DNA of 64,000 nt from assembly GCF_029223865.1 (NCBI RefSeq), contig NZ_CP119520.1, positions 4,278,001-4,342,000 of the forward strand, given 5' to 3'. Position 1 is the first letter of the stretch; each line of letters opens with the position of its first letter. The translations under genes and the position numbers were made by a program. Shown piece after piece: positions 9,324 through 19,850 of the stretch. The DNA is from Telluria mixta. Its GTDB lineage: Bacteria > Pseudomonadota > Gammaproteobacteria > Burkholderiales > Burkholderiaceae_D. The notes beneath the pieces were generated by a model. That model searched no databases, was not told where the DNA came from, and worked only from the letters and a program-made list of their open reading frames with translations.

Positions 9324-10763
9324 ATGATGCATATGGCTGACGGCCCCGACGCTACGCTCGACCCCGAGGACTGGATGGAACTCCGGACCCTCGGGCACCA
9401 GATCCTGGACGACATGTTCGACCACCTGGAAGGCCTGCGCGCGCGGCCCGTCTGGCAGCAGATGCCGGACGCGGCGCGGGACAGCCTGCGTGCACCCCTG
9501 CCACGCGGGGCCGGCTCGCTGGCGGACGCGTACCGCAGCCTGCAGGACAACGTCATTCCCTACACCGTCGGCAACCCGCACCCCGGCTTCATGGGCTGGG
9601 TGCACGGCGCCGGCACGCCGGTGGGAATCGTCGCCGAGATGATCGCGGGGGCGCTGAACGCGAACGTCGGCGGCCGCAACCAGGCGCCCGTCGAGGTGGA
9701 GCGCCAGGTGTCGAACTGGATGGCGGCGCTGTTCGGCTTTCCTGGCACGGCCCGCGGCGTGTTCGTCACGGGCACGTCGATCGCCAACTTCATGGGTGTC
9801 GTCGTCGCGCGCACGCACGCGCTCGGGCGCGATGTGCGCGCGCAGGGGCTCGCGGCGCATGCGGACCTGCGCGCGTACGCGTCGGCGGAAGCGCATGGCT
9901 GCATTGCGAAGGCAATGGACTTGGCGGGCTTCGGTACGGATGCACTGCGCAGCGTGCGCGTGGACGCCGCCGGCCACATGGACGTGTCCGATCTCGCCGC
10001 GCAGGTCGCTGCCGATCGCCGCAACGGGTTGCAGCCGTTCCTCGTCGTCGCCAGTGCCGGGACCGTGAATACGGGCGCCATCGATCCGCTCGCGACGCTC
10101 GCCGACTTCGCGCGCGACCACGGCATGTGGCTGCACGTCGACGGCGCCTATGCGGCGCTCGGGGTGCTGGCGCCGGACGTCGCGCCGCTGTTGGACGGGA
10201 TCGCGCGCGCCGACTCGCTCGCCTTCGATTTTCACAAATGGGGCCAGGTGCCGTACGACGCGGGCTTCTTCATGGCGCGCGACGGCGCGCACATGCTCGA
10301 CGCGTTCGCGGCGCCGGCCGCGTACCTGCAGCGGGCGGGGCGGGGGCTCGCGGCGGGGGAAGCGTGGCCGTGCGATCTGGGACCCGATCTGTCGCGGGGC
10401 TTCCGGGCGCTGAAGACGTGGCTCACGTTCCAGGTCTACGGCGCCGACGCCATCGGCCGCTCGATCTCGGCCACGTGCGCGCTGGCCCGCTACCTTGCGG
10501 AGCGCATCGCGGCCGAGCCGGACCTGGAACTGGCGGCGCCCGTCACGTTGAATATCGTGTGCTTCCGCTTTGTCTGCGCGGATCCTGAACGCGTGAACCG
10601 TGAGATCGTGCTCGCGCTGTACGACGAAGGCCGCGTGGCGCCCTCCGCGACGACGCTCGACGGCCGTTACGCGATCCGCGCCGCCATCGTCAACCACCGC
10701 ACGGGCCGTGCCGACATCGACGCGCTCGTCGATGCCGTGCTGCGCGCCGGCCGCCTGTCATGA
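9324..10763 (+). CDS. PLP-dependent amino-acid decarboxylase (group II)
   Basis: The protein belongs to the aromatic-L-amino-acid/glutamate decarboxylase family, which removes the alpha-carboxyl group of an amino acid with pyridoxal phosphate. It has NPHPGFMGWVHG near the N-terminus, GVFVTGTSIANFM for cofactor binding, LHVDGAYAALG for the PLP-ring aspartate, and the PLP lysine K305 in DFHKWGQVPYD. From the ATG at 9324 it has 479 residues; a TTG at 9267 or ATG at 9333 are alternatives, and none has a clear ribosome binding site. The substrate cannot be told. Its stop overlaps the ATP-grasp gene by 4 bp, implying a joint task. Confidence 0.88.
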   Translation: MMHMADGPDATLDPEDWMELRTLGHQILDDMFDHLEGLRARPVWQQMPDAARDSLRAPLPRGAGSLADAYRSLQDNVIPYTVGNPHPGFMGWVHGAGTPVGIVAEMIAGALNANVGGRNQAPVEVERQVSNWMAALFGFPGTARGVFVTGTSIANFMGVVVARTHALGRDVRAQGLAAHADLRAYASAEAHGCIAKAMDLAGFGTDALRSVRVDAAGHMDVSDLAAQVAADRRNGLQPFLVVASAGTVNTGAIDPLATLADFARDHGMWLHVDGAYAALGVLAPDVAPLLDGIARADSLAFDFHKWGQVPYDAGFFMARDGAHMLDAFAAPAAYLQRAGRGLAAGEAWPCDLGPDLSRGFRALKTWLTFQVYGADAIGRSISATCALARYLAERIAAEPDLELAAPVTLNIVCFRFVCADPERVNREIVLALYDEGRVAPSATTLDGRYAIRAAIVNHRTGRADIDALVDAVLRAGRLS

Positions 10764-11965
10764 TCACGCCCGCACTCATCGACGCCGCCGCCACGCCGTA
10801 CGCCCCGCTGATCGGTGCCGCGGCCCTGATGCGCTGCGCCTTCGATCGTGCCGACCTGCGCCCGGTCGGCGAACGCCTGCTGGCACGCGCCCAGGCACAT
10901 CCCGACGACGCGAACGCGTGGCTGGACGCCAGCTTCGTGCTGCAGTTGCTCGGCCAGCGCGCGGCGGGCCTGGAGGTGCAACGCCACGCGCTGGCGATCC
11001 GGTCGCTGTACGCGCTGCCGGCGCCGGCGCGCGTGCCGACCCTGCGCCTGCTCGTGCTGATGGGACCCGGCGACTTCATGGCCAATACGCCGATCGAATT
11101 CCTGCTGCAGACGTCGAACGCCGCCGCGCACGTGCAATACGTGACGCCCGACCTGCCGCTGCCGGAGCAGGTGCCCGACCACGACGTGCTGTTCGTGGCG
11201 ATCGCGCAATCCGACGCCAACGGACCGCTGCTGCGCGACGTGGCGCAGATGCTGGCCGGCTGGCCGCGCCCCGTCATCAACCGGCCGGAGCGGATTGCAC
11301 ACCTGTCGCGCGATGGCGTCTGCGCGATGCTCGATGGCGTGACCGGTATGCTGGTGCCGCGGACGGTGCGCCTGGATCGGGCGAGGGCGATGCAACTAAC
11401 CGACGCGGCGTTCCCACTCATCGTGCGGCCAGTGGATTCGCACGCGGGCACGGATCTGCAAAAGGTGGATGATGCGGCCGCGTTGGGCGCGTACCTCGCA
11501 GCGCACGCGGCCGGCGAGTTCTTTCTCGCGCCGTTCGTCGATTATTCCGGCCCTGACGGCCAGTTCCGCAAATACCGCATCGTGCTCGTCGACGGCAAGC
11601 CGTTCATCTGCCACCTGGCGATCTCGTCGCACTGGATGGTGCACTACCTGAACGCGGGTATGGACGACAGCGCCGGCAAGCGGGCGGAGGAGGCGGCCGG
11701 GATGGCCGCGTTCGACGAGGGTTTCGCGCGCCGTCACGCGGCGGCGCTGGCGGACATCGATGCGCGAATCGGCTTGCCCTGGCTGGGCATCGATTGCGCG
11801 GAGACGCGCGATGGCCGGTTGCTCATCTTCGAAGTGGACAACGCGATGGTCGTGCACGCGATGGACGATGCGGGCAGGTATCCGTACAAGGGGCCCGTGA
11901 TGGACAGGGTGTTCGGGGCGTTCGAGGGAATGCTGCACCGGGCTGCCGGACAAGCTGAGGCTTAA
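10760..11965 (+). CDS. ATP-grasp domain protein with N-terminal TPR-like region
   Basis: The 401-residue product has an N-terminal helical part (residues about 10-90, TPR-like), a Rossmann-like middle with LRLLVLMGPGDFMANTP, and a C-terminal ATP-grasp fold. In the fold I see FPLIVRPVDSHAGTDLQKV, FRKYRIVLVDGKPF, and the metal-binding end GIDCAETRDGRLLIFEVDNAM. ATP-grasp enzymes join a carboxylate to an amine or thiol through acyl phosphate. Translational coupling to the upstream decarboxylase suggests that the decarboxylase supplies the amine. The actual product is unknown to me. Confidence 0.75.
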   Translation: MITPALIDAAATPYAPLIGAAALMRCAFDRADLRPVGERLLARAQAHPDDANAWLDASFVLQLLGQRAAGLEVQRHALAIRSLYALPAPARVPTLRLLVLMGPGDFMANTPIEFLLQTSNAAAHVQYVTPDLPLPEQVPDHDVLFVAIAQSDANGPLLRDVAQMLAGWPRPVINRPERIAHLSRDGVCAMLDGVTGMLVPRTVRLDRARAMQLTDAAFPLIVRPVDSHAGTDLQKVDDAAALGAYLAAHAAGEFFLAPFVDYSGPDGQFRKYRIVLVDGKPFICHLAISSHWMVHYLNAGMDDSAGKRAEEAAGMAAFDEGFARRHAAALADIDARIGLPWLGIDCAETRDGRLLIFEVDNAMVVHAMDDAGRYPYKGPVMDRVFGAFEGMLHRAAGQAEA

Positions 11966-11968
11966 AAC

Positions 11969-12003
11969 AACGTCGCCCCCGCGAAGGCGGGGGCGACGTT
12001 TTT
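11969..12003. terminator. Bidirectional terminator between convergent genes
   Basis: A perfect 14-bp GC-rich stem (11969-11982 with 11987-12000) has the tetraloop GAAG. It is followed by TTT on the + strand and preceded by AAAACAA, which gives TTGTTTT on the - strand. It sits exactly between the ends of two convergent genes. Confidence 0.9.
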
Positions 12004-12968
12004 CATGCAGCGACTAACTCATACGCATCACTGGCGACGACAGCCGGCTCACCCAGCAACTCCCGCATGAACACCCGCTTCGCCTCGCTGCGCGGACTCG
12101 CCCAGAAACTGTCCAGCGTCGCCTGCGGCACATCGTCGTAATCCACGCGCAACACGTACGGCCGCCCCATGAGTTCGCTGTGGACATAGCTCGCGAAGCA
12201 TTCCGCGAAATCGTCGTACGGATTCGTTGCCCCGTACAGGCTGGGAAAGTCGCTGCCTTCCAGGCCGGCATACGCGGTCACGATGGCATCGCTGTGCAAT
12301 TGATTCGTGCCGTAGAAATCGACCGCGCCGCGCAGGTCGAAATCCGAACTGTTCCACGGCACGAAGCGCCCGGCCGCATTTACATGCCAGCTCAGGTCAA
12401 GGAAGGGGAATACGGTTGCCGGCACCGGTTCCCACCAGCGCGGCAGGAACGATCCGCCCGCCGTCACGACGTGGCCGAACTCGTGCAGCAGCAGGAACTG
12501 CAGGGCGTGGGCGCGGGTGTCGTCGTGCGGGGTGGCGATCGTCGCGGCGAGCGAGAAGCCGGGGCCGCCGAACGGCAGGTTTTCCTTCCACGTGGCCCAG
12601 GAGTTGGCCGTATGGGTTTCCAGCAGATCCAGGTCGAGCAGCACGATGCAGCCGAGGATGCGGCCGTCGACGGCATCCGCCACGATGTCCGTGATGCCCG
12701 ACGACCCGAGGCCGCGGCCCGTGCAGACGCCCAGCAGCAGCGGGTCCACGAGGTCGCGCACGGCGGCCGGCATGCCCGTCAGCGCGGCGCGCAGGTCGGC
12801 CTGTAGGGCGGCGTCCGGCACGCACGGGGCGGGCACGGCGTCCAGGCCCGTCGCCATGTTCACCTGGTGCACGACGTCGCGCACTTCATCGGGCAGGGAC
12901 AGGATGCGTTGCTCGATGGGCAAGGAAAGCTGCATGCGCCATTGCTGCGGTTCGGACGTGTAGATCAT
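12003..12968 (-). CDS. Putative zinc metallopeptidase (HExxH)
   Basis: I do not recognise a named family. The protein has LLLHEFGHVV, a zincin HExxH site (plus-strand 12471-12485), and farther on NPYDDFAECFASYVHSE, a pattern used by gluzincin-like proteins for the third zinc ligand. There is no signal peptide or membrane helix, so it is probably cytoplasmic. The start is uncertain: ATG at 12968 gives 321 residues; ATG at 13007, TTG at 13028 or ATG at 12935 are possible, none with a good ribosome binding site. It is an isolated minus-strand gene among plus-strand core genes, which suggests an insertion. Confidence 0.65.
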   Translation of the reverse strand: MIYTSEPQQWRMQLSLPIEQRILSLPDEVRDVVHQVNMATGLDAVPAPCVPDAALQADLRAALTGMPAAVRDLVDPLLLGVCTGRGLGSSGITDIVADAVDGRILGCIVLLDLDLLETHTANSWATWKENLPFGGPGFSLAATIATPHDDTRAHALQFLLLHEFGHVVTAGGSFLPRWWEPVPATVFPFLDLSWHVNAAGRFVPWNSSDFDLRGAVDFYGTNQLHSDAIVTAYAGLEGSDFPSLYGATNPYDDFAECFASYVHSELMGRPYVLRVDYDDVPQATLDSFWASPRSEAKRVFMRELLGEPAVVASDAYELVAA

Positions 12969-13255
12969 GGTGGCGAAAAGTAGGGCGGCGGGCCGCCGAT
13001 GAGTCATTAACGGCGGGTCCTTGCCCAACTTGAATCGGGGTCGTCCCCGGAAACCGGGCTTTCTGGCTCGAAATCCGGTAAAATGGGCAGCTTGCGGGTC
13101 AAGCCGCGGCCTTCATGAGCCGCGATTCGCCCGATAAGGCGCTCGCCCGGGGAACTTCCCGTCCCCCAGACGCGGCGCTTTTTTCGTATTGCGCCGGCAG
13201 GATCGAACCCTGTCGGCCTGGCCGCGTGCCGCTCTTTTTGGTTTTGAGTTTGTTA

Positions 13256-15049
13256 ATGAAAAACATACGTAACTTTTCCATCATCGCCCACATCGATCAC
13301 GGTAAATCGACCCTGGCGGACCGCATCATCCAGCTGTGCGGCGGCCTGTCGGAACGTGAAATGGACGAGCAGGTGCTCGACTCGATGGACCTGGAGCGCG
13401 AGCGCGGCATCACCATCAAGGCGCAGACCGCGGCGCTGTCCTATAAGGCGCGCGATGGCCAGACCTATAACCTGAACCTGATCGACACCCCGGGCCACGT
13501 CGACTTCAGCTATGAAGTGTCGCGCTCGCTGTCCGCCTGCGAAGGCGCGCTGCTCGTCGTCGACGCGTCGCAGGGCGTGGAGGCGCAGACCGTCGCCAAC
13601 TGCTACACGGCGCTGGACTTGGGCGTCGAAGTGGTGCCCATCCTGAACAAGATCGACCTGCCGCACGCCGATCCGGATCGCGCGAAGCAGGAGATCGAGG
13701 ACGTCATCGGCCTCGACGCCACCGACGCCACCACCTGCTCCGCAAAGACGGGCCTGGGCGTGGAAGACGTGCTGGAAACGCTGATCGCGAAAGTGCCGCC
13801 GCCGGAAGGCGATCCAGACGCGCCGCTGCAGGCGCTGATCGTCGACTCGTGGTACGACAGCTACGTCGGCGTCGTGATGCTCGTGCGCGTGAAGAATGGC
13901 ACGCTGCGTCCGAAAGACAAGATCCTCCTGATGGCGACGGATTCCCAGCAGCTGGTCGAGCAGGTCGGCGTGTTCACGCCGCGCTCCGTGCAGCTGTCGG
14001 AGCTGAAGGCGGGCCAGGTGGGCTTCATCATCGCCGGCATCAAGGAATTGAAGGCCGCGAAGGTGGGCGATACCGTCACCCTGGCGTCGCGTCCGGCACC
14101 GGAGCCGCTGCCCGGCTTCAAGGAAGTGCAGCCGCAGGTGTTCGCCGGTCTGTTCCCGGTGGAAGCAAACCAGTACGACGCGCTGCGCGACTCTCTGGAA
14201 AAGCTGAAGCTGAACGACGCCGCGCTGCAGTACGAGCCGGAAGTGTCGCAGGCGCTGGGCTTCGGCTTCCGCTGCGGCTTCCTGGGCCTCCTGCACATGG
14301 ACGTCATCCAGGAGCGCCTGGAGCGCGAATTCGACCAGGACCTGATCACGACGGCCCCGACCGTCGTGTACGAAGTCGTGATGCGCGACGGCTCCATGAT
14401 CAAGGTCGACAACCCGTCCAAGATGCCGGAAGTGTCGAAGATCGAAGAAGTGCGCGAGCCGATCGTCACCGTGAACCTGTACATGCCGCAGGAATATGTC
14501 GGCGCCGTCATCACGCTGTGCACCGGCAAGCGCGGCGTGCAGATGGACATGAGCTACCACGGCCGCCAGGTGAAACTCGTGTACGAGATCCCGATGGCCG
14601 AGATCGTGCTGGACTTCTTCGACCGCCTGAAATCCACATCGCGCGGCTATGCGTCGATGGACTACGAGTTCAAGGAATACCGCGCGTCGGACGTCGTGAA
14701 GGTCGACATGCTGATCAACGGCGACAAGGTCGACGCGCTCGCCATCATCGTGCACCGCGCCAATGCCGCCTACCGCGGCCGCCAGGTCGCCGCGAAGATG
14801 CGCGAACTGATCCCGCGCCAGATGTTCGACGTGGCGATCCAGGCCGCAATCGGCGCGACGATCATCTCGCGCGAAAACGTCAAGGCGCTGCGCAAGAACG
14901 TGCTGGCGAAGTGCTACGGCGGCGACGTCAGCCGCAAGAAGAAGTTGCTTGAGAAACAAAAGGCCGGCAAGAAGCGCATGAAGCAGGTGGGCTCCGTGGA
15001 GATTCCGCAGGAAGCGTTCCTCGCGATCCTCCAGGTGGAAGAAAAATAA
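13256..15049 (+). CDS. lepA: Elongation factor 4 (LepA)
   Basis: EF-4 is a ribosome-binding GTPase acting on elongation and initiation. From ATG 13256 the 597-residue protein starts [18 protein letters not shown] (G1) and has ERGITIKAQ (G2), DTPGHVDF (G3) and NKIDLP (G4). It also has the LepA-specific C-terminal domain ending in [17 protein letters not shown]. The frame is open upstream to 13115, but only the 13256 start fits the family N-terminus. It begins the lepA-lepB-rnc-era-recO-pdxJ-acpS run. Confidence 0.96.
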   Translation: MKNIRNFSIIAHIDHGKSTLADRIIQLCGGLSEREMDEQVLDSMDLERERGITIKAQTAALSYKARDGQTYNLNLIDTPGHVDFSYEVSRSLSACEGALLVVDASQGVEAQTVANCYTALDLGVEVVPILNKIDLPHADPDRAKQEIEDVIGLDATDATTCSAKTGLGVEDVLETLIAKVPPPEGDPDAPLQALIVDSWYDSYVGVVMLVRVKNGTLRPKDKILLMATDSQQLVEQVGVFTPRSVQLSELKAGQVGFIIAGIKELKAAKVGDTVTLASRPAPEPLPGFKEVQPQVFAGLFPVEANQYDALRDSLEKLKLNDAALQYEPEVSQALGFGFRCGFLGLLHMDVIQERLEREFDQDLITTAPTVVYEVVMRDGSMIKVDNPSKMPEVSKIEEVREPIVTVNLYMPQEYVGAVITLCTGKRGVQMDMSYHGRQVKLVYEIPMAEIVLDFFDRLKSTSRGYASMDYEFKEYRASDVVKVDMLINGDKVDALAIIVHRANAAYRGRQVAAKMRELIPRQMFDVAIQAAIGATIISRENVKALRKNVLAKCYGGDVSRKKKLLEKQKAGKKRMKQVGSVEIPQEAFLAILQVEEK

Positions 15050-15066
15050 AGGAAGAATAAGAAGCG

Positions 15067-15981
15067 ATGAATCTGCAACCGATCCTCGGGAACTTTGCCC
15101 TGATTTTATTCGTGGCCATGGTGATCACGGGCGTCATCTGGTGCCTCGACGTGTTCGTCCTCGCGAAGCAGCGCCGCGCAAAGGCGGATGCGGCGTTGGC
15201 CGAGTACGACGCGCGCCACGCCAAGCTGACGGCCGACGGCATCAAGGTCGACAACGGCAACCGTGCCGTGCTGGAGGCATCGATCCTGCGCCAGCCGACG
15301 TGGGTCGAGTATTCCGGCAGCTTCTTCCCCGTGATCGCACTCGTGTTCGTGCTGCGTTCCTTCCTGTTCGAGCCGTTCAAGATCCCGTCGTCGTCGATGG
15401 TGCCGACTCTGCTCGTGGGCGACCTGATCCTCGTGAACAAGTTCGACTACGGTATCCGCCTGCCGGTGATCAACAAGAAGATCATCGACGTGGGCAATCC
15501 GCAGCGGGGCGACGTCATGGTGTTCAAATACCCCAAGGACATGAGCCAGGACTACATCAAGCGCGTGATCGGCGTACCGGGTGATAAAATCACTTACGCG
15601 AACAAGCGCCTGACCGTCAACGGCCAGCCGGTCGAGTACGTGCCGATGGACGATTACCTGGACGACGAGCGCCCGGTTTATCACAAGCAATTCCTGGAAA
15701 AGCTGACGAACGCGCCGCACCGCATCCTGAACATGGACGGTGCCCGCACGTTCAACCAGAGTGCCGTGGAGGATTTCCCCCATCACGAAAATTGCACCTA
15801 TTCCTACGATGAATTTACCTGTATCGTACCGGAAGGCAATTATTTCATGATGGGCGATAACCGCGACAACAGCGCAGACAGCCGCTACTGGGGCTTCGTG
15901 CCGGACCAGAATATCGTTGGCAAGGCTGTGTTTGTTTGGATGAACTTCAGCAACCTGAAGCGCATCGGCGGTATCCACTAA
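15067..15981 (+). CDS. lepB: Signal peptidase I
   Basis: LepB cleaves signal peptides from exported preproteins at the outer face of the inner membrane. The 304-residue protein has membrane segments near residues 8-28 and 82-100, the catalytic serine S110 in PSSSMVPTL, and the general-base lysine K165 in IKRVIGVPGD. It also has the box MGDNRDNSADSRYWG. It starts 17 bp after lepA, the canonical coupling. Confidence 0.96.
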   Translation: MNLQPILGNFALILFVAMVITGVIWCLDVFVLAKQRRAKADAALAEYDARHAKLTADGIKVDNGNRAVLEASILRQPTWVEYSGSFFPVIALVFVLRSFLFEPFKIPSSSMVPTLLVGDLILVNKFDYGIRLPVINKKIIDVGNPQRGDVMVFKYPKDMSQDYIKRVIGVPGDKITYANKRLTVNGQPVEYVPMDDYLDDERPVYHKQFLEKLTNAPHRILNMDGARTFNQSAVEDFPHHENCTYSYDEFTCIVPEGNYFMMGDNRDNSADSRYWGFVPDQNIVGKAVFVWMNFSNLKRIGGIH

Positions 15982-16000
15982 GCCGGACGCGGAGGGTGTG

Positions 16001-16414
16001 ATGAAAGGTGGCAAGCGGTATCGGATCGGTGCGGAGAGCGGTGTCTCGCTGTCGGGCCTGATCGTCGTGTTGATCGTGCTGGGCGCGCTGGCGCTGGTGG
16101 CCATCAAGGTGATTCCGGCCTTCATCGAATACCGGGCCGTCAAGAGTGCGATCGTCAAGGCGAAGGCCGAGGCCGGCTCCGGCACCGTGCGCGAGATCCA
16201 GCAGGCATTCGACAAGAATGCCGGCGTGAACGACGTGTCGGCCATCCAGGGCCGCGACCTCGTGATTACGCGCGACGGCGGCACGACCGAGATCAGCTTC
16301 GCCTACGAGAAGAAGGTTCCGCTGACGGACAGCGTCAGCCTGACGTTCAATTTTGACGGTACCACCGACCCCAGCGGCACCAATGCCGCCAAGGCCGACA
16401 AGGCCGATAAGTAA
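16001..16414 (+). CDS. DUF4845 single-span membrane protein
   Basis: The 137-residue product has one N-terminal hydrophobic helix (about residues 15-37, LSGLIVVLIVLGALALVAIK), then VIPAFIEYRAVKSAIVKA and a C-terminal tail of Ala, Lys and Asp. This matches the DUF4845 family that regularly sits between lepB and rnc in beta- and gammaproteobacteria; function is unknown. GGAGG at 15991-15995 supports ATG 16001, although a GTG lies one codon earlier. Confidence 0.85.
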   Translation: MKGGKRYRIGAESGVSLSGLIVVLIVLGALALVAIKVIPAFIEYRAVKSAIVKAKAEAGSGTVREIQQAFDKNAGVNDVSAIQGRDLVITRDGGTTEISFAYEKKVPLTDSVSLTFNFDGTTDPSGTNAAKADKADK

Positions 16415-16476
16415 TACGCCGGGAGGGCGCGCGATGGGATCGGCGCGCGGCGCCGGCCCATTAGATTGGTACGACA

Positions 16477-17310
16477 ATGAATCTTCAGTTATTGCAAACC
16501 CGCCTAGGCTATACGTTCCGGGACCCCGGCCTGCTGCAACAGGCGCTGACCCACCGTAGCCACAGCAGTCTGCATAACGAGCGCCTGGAATTCCTCGGCG
16601 ACTCGATCCTGAACTGCGTCGTCGCCTCCATCCTGTACGAGCGTTTCAACAACCTGGCCGAAGGCGACCTCTCTCGCCTGCGTGCCAACCTAGTCAAGCA
16701 GCAATCGCTGTTCGAGATCGCCCAGAAGCTGGAATTGTCGCAATTCCTGCGCCTGGGCGAGGGCGAACTGAAGTCCGGCGGGTTCCGCCGGCCGTCGATC
16801 CTGGCCGATACGCTGGAAGCCCTGCTGGGCGCCATCTTCCTCGACAGCGGCTTCGATGCGGCGCGCGACGCGATCCGCGCGTTTTATATCCCGCTGCTCG
16901 ATTCCGTCGATCCACGTACGCTCGGCAAAGATGCCAAGACCCTGTTGCAGGAGTTCTTGCAGAGCAAAAAGATCTCGCTGCCCACGTACAACGTCGTCGC
17001 CACGCACGGCGCCGCGCACAGCCAGGAATTCGAGATCGAGTGTCTCGTGCCCAAGCTGGGCATCCAGGTGTTCGGCCGCGGCGGCAGCCGCCGCGCCGGC
17101 GAACAGGCCGCGGCGCGCCTCGCGCTGGAAACGGCCGAGCAATTGCTGCAGAAGAGCCCGTCCACGTCGCGCAAGTCGCGGCCCCGCTCGGCGCAGCTGA
17201 AACTGGCGGGCATCGCCACCGACCAGAGCGAGCTGACGGTGCAGGCCGAGGAGCCGCAGTCGGCGCAGAAACCATCACAGAAACAGCAGTCAGGAACCCC
17301 GTCAGCATGA
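16477..17310 (+). CDS. rnc: Ribonuclease III
   Basis: RNase III cuts double-stranded RNA in rRNA processing and mRNA decay. The 277-residue protein has the catalytic signature [12 protein letters not shown] and the later [14 protein letters not shown] segment that supplies the other acidic residues. A C-terminal dsRNA-binding domain follows ([18 protein letters not shown]). An unusually long polar tail rich in Ser, Gln and Lys follows the binding domain, as in other betaproteobacteria. Its stop overlaps the era start. Confidence 0.96.
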   Translation: MNLQLLQTRLGYTFRDPGLLQQALTHRSHSSLHNERLEFLGDSILNCVVASILYERFNNLAEGDLSRLRANLVKQQSLFEIAQKLELSQFLRLGEGELKSGGFRRPSILADTLEALLGAIFLDSGFDAARDAIRAFYIPLLDSVDPRTLGKDAKTLLQEFLQSKKISLPTYNVVATHGAAHSQEFEIECLVPKLGIQVFGRGGSRRAGEQAAARLALETAEQLLQKSPSTSRKSRPRSAQLKLAGIATDQSELTVQAEEPQSAQKPSQKQQSGTPSA

Positions 17311-18233
17311 ACATGGAAACTACCCCCAACGACACCACCGAAGGCGCCCCGGAAGGCTTCCGCTGCGGCTACATCGCCATCGTCGGCCGTCCGAACGTGG
17401 GCAAGTCGACCCTGATGAACGTGCTGATCGGCGCCAAGGTGTCGATCACGTCGCGCAAGGCGCAGACGACGCGCCACCGCATCACGGGCATCCAGACCCG
17501 CGACGACGCGCAATTCATCTACGTCGACACGCCCGGCTTCCAGACCCGCCACGCGAACGCGCTGAACAAGACGCTGAACAAGACAGTGTCGAACACGCTG
17601 ACGGCATCCGACGTGATCCTGTTCCTCGTCGAGGCCGGCACCTTCGGCCCGGCCGACCAGCAGGTGCTGGACCTGCTGCCGAAGAATGTGCCCGTCATCC
17701 TCGTCATCAACAAGTCCGACCGCATGAAGGACAAGGCCGAGCTGATGCCTTTTGCGGCCAAGCTCGCGGGTCTGCGCGATTTCACCGCGGTCGTGCCCGT
17801 GTCGGCGAAACTGCGCTTCCAGGTCGATGCGCTGGAAGGCGAGATCAAGCGCCACCTGCCGGAAAATCCGCCGATCTTCGGCCCGGACGACATCACGGAC
17901 CGCAGCGAGAAATTCCTCGCGGCCGAGATCGTGCGCGAAAAAGTGTTCCGCCTGCTGGGCGACGAGCTGCCGTACACGAGCACCGTCCTCATCGAACAAT
18001 TCCAGCAAGAGGGCAACCTGCGCCGCGTCTTCGCCGCGATCCTCGTCGAGCGCGACACGCACAAGTCCATGATCATCGGGAACAAGGGCGCGCGCCTGAA
18101 AGAGATTTCGACGCAATCCCGCCTCGACATGGAAAAGCTGTTCGGCGGTCCGGTCTACCTGGAAATCTGGGTCAAGGTGAAGTCCGGCTGGGCCGACAAC
18201 GAAGCGGGCCTGCGCGCTTACGGTTACGAGTAA
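17307..18233 (+). CDS. era: GTPase Era
   Basis: Era binds 16S rRNA and helps 30S subunit maturation. The protein (308 residues from ATG 17307, or 306 from ATG 17313) has [10 protein letters not shown] (G1), DTPGF (G3) and NKSD (G4). A C-terminal KH domain follows, including [12 protein letters not shown]. The ATGA overlap with rnc indicates translational coupling. The frame extends upstream inside rnc, but that part is not Era-like. Confidence 0.96.
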   Translation: MNMETTPNDTTEGAPEGFRCGYIAIVGRPNVGKSTLMNVLIGAKVSITSRKAQTTRHRITGIQTRDDAQFIYVDTPGFQTRHANALNKTLNKTVSNTLTASDVILFLVEAGTFGPADQQVLDLLPKNVPVILVINKSDRMKDKAELMPFAAKLAGLRDFTAVVPVSAKLRFQVDALEGEIKRHLPENPPIFGPDDITDRSEKFLAAEIVREKVFRLLGDELPYTSTVLIEQFQQEGNLRRVFAAILVERDTHKSMIIGNKGARLKEISTQSRLDMEKLFGGPVYLEIWVKVKSGWADNEAGLRAYGYE

Positions 18234-18255
18234 CAAGCCGGGGTATCATCTCCGC

Positions 18256-19053
18256 ATGCCCAGCCGCGACGACGAACTCATCGACAACGATAATGACGCG
18301 CACTCACCAGCAACGGTGAGCAAGCGCCGCACGCCCGCGCGCGAAGGCCGTGTCGTCGGCCAGCCGGGCTTCGTCCTGCACAGCTATCCGTACAAGGAAA
18401 CGAGCCTCATTGTCGACCTGTTTACGCGCGATCACGGCCGCATCGGCGTCGTCGCGAAGGGCGCGAAGCGGCCGCATTCGAAACTGCGCGGCGTGCTGCA
18501 GACGTTTCAACCACTGTCCGTCTCGTTTTCCGGCAAGTCCGAACTGCGCACCTTGATCGACGCCGAGTGGGTCGGCGGCATGCTGCCGATCGAGAAGACC
18601 GCGCTGTTGTGCGGCTTTTATCTGAATGAATTGCTGGTGAAACTGCTGGCGCGCGACGATGCGCATCCCGCGCTGTTCAACCACTACGTCTCTACCCTGA
18701 ACGAACTGGCGCACGGCGAACCGGCGCCCATCGCCTTGCGAAAATTCGAACGGGCCTTACTTAAGGAAACCGGGGTCGCCGCCGACCTCACGCGCTGCAC
18801 GACGACGCGCGCCCCGGTCGAACCGGACGGCCTGTACGTCGTTGACCCGGAACGCGGTGCGCGCACGGCGCAGGCGGTGGAGTCGTGGCCGGTGGTGTCC
18901 GGCAAGACGCTGGTCGACATGGAACGCGAAGACTACGCCGACCCGCAGACCAAGGCGCAGAGCAAGCAGCTGATGCGCTTCCTGCTGGCCTATCACCTGG
19001 GAGGCGCGCCGCTGAACACGCGCCAGATTTTGATCGACCTGATGCAGCTTTAA
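18256..19053 (+). CDS. recO: DNA repair protein RecO
   Basis: RecO loads RecA at gaps with RecR. The 265-residue protein has an extended acidic-basic N-terminus (about 33 residues), then the OB-fold with [20 protein letters not shown] and [13 protein letters not shown], then the helical domain with [15 protein letters not shown] shorter start within the first 30 codons cannot be excluded. It follows era by 22 bp in the conserved operon. Confidence 0.93.
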   Translation: MPSRDDELIDNDNDAHSPATVSKRRTPAREGRVVGQPGFVLHSYPYKETSLIVDLFTRDHGRIGVVAKGAKRPHSKLRGVLQTFQPLSVSFSGKSELRTLIDAEWVGGMLPIEKTALLCGFYLNELLVKLLARDDAHPALFNHYVSTLNELAHGEPAPIALRKFERALLKETGVAADLTRCTTTRAPVEPDGLYVVDPERGARTAQAVESWPVVSGKTLVDMEREDYADPQTKAQSKQLMRFLLAYHLGGAPLNTRQILIDLMQL

Positions 19054-19070
19054 GAACAAAGACTACGACC

Positions 19071-19850
19071 ATGAGCTTCCTGCAACCCGCCGGCCAGGTG
19101 ATCGACCTGGGCGTGAACATCGACCACATCGCCACCGTCCGCAACGCGCGCGGCACCGTCTATCCCGACCCGCTGCGCGCCGCGCTGATCGCCGAGCAGG
19201 CCGGTGCCGACCTGATCACCCTGCACCTGCGCGAAGACCGCCGCCACATCAGGGACGCCGACGTCCTCGCGATCCGCCCGCAACTGGCGACGCGCATGAA
19301 CCTGGAAGCGGCCGTCACGCAGGAGATGATCGACTTCGCGTGCCAGGTGAAACCGCAGGACGTGTGCCTCGTGCCCGAGCGCCGCGAAGAAGTGACGACG
19401 GAAGGCGGCCTGGACGTCATCCGCTACCAGAAGGAAGTCGAGGCCGCGATCCGGCAACTGAAAGGCGAGGGCATCCGCGTGTCGCTGTTCATCGACGCGG
19501 ACGAACAGCAGATCGCGGCTGCCGCGGCCGTCGGCGCGCCCGTCATCGAGCTGCACACGGGCCGCTACGCCGAAGCTTCCAGCCCCGAGGAGCACGCGCA
19601 CGAGCTGGAACGCATCAAGGTGGGCGTGCGCGCCGGCGTGAAGCACGGCCTGCGCGTCAATGCGGGCCATGGCCTGCATTACACGAACGTGCAGCCGATC
19701 GCGGCGATCCCGGAAATCCACGAACTGAACATCGGCCATGCGATCGTCGCGCACGCGCTGTTCGCGGGTTTCGAAAACGCCGTGCGCGAAATGAAGGCGA
19801 TCATGGTCGCCGCGCGCCTGGGCGTCTCTTACGCGGCGAAAGGCCAGTAA
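19071..19850 (+). CDS. pdxJ: Pyridoxine 5'-phosphate synthase
   Basis: PdxJ condenses 1-deoxy-xylulose 5-phosphate with 3-amino-2-oxopropyl phosphate to make vitamin B6. The 259-residue protein shows [40 protein letters not shown] and [11 protein letters not shown], the family phosphate and active-site loops. The ATG at 19071 fits the family start. Its TAA overlaps the acpS start by one base, as in E. coli. Confidence 0.97.
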   Translation: MSFLQPAGQVIDLGVNIDHIATVRNARGTVYPDPLRAALIAEQAGADLITLHLREDRRHIRDADVLAIRPQLATRMNLEAAVTQEMIDFACQVKPQDVCLVPERREEVTTEGGLDVIRYQKEVEAAIRQLKGEGIRVSLFIDADEQQIAAAAAVGAPVIELHTGRYAEASSPEEHAHELERIKVGVRAGVKHGLRVNAGHGLHYTNVQPIAAIPEIHELNIGHAIVAHALFAGFENAVREMKAIMVAARLGVSYAAKGQ

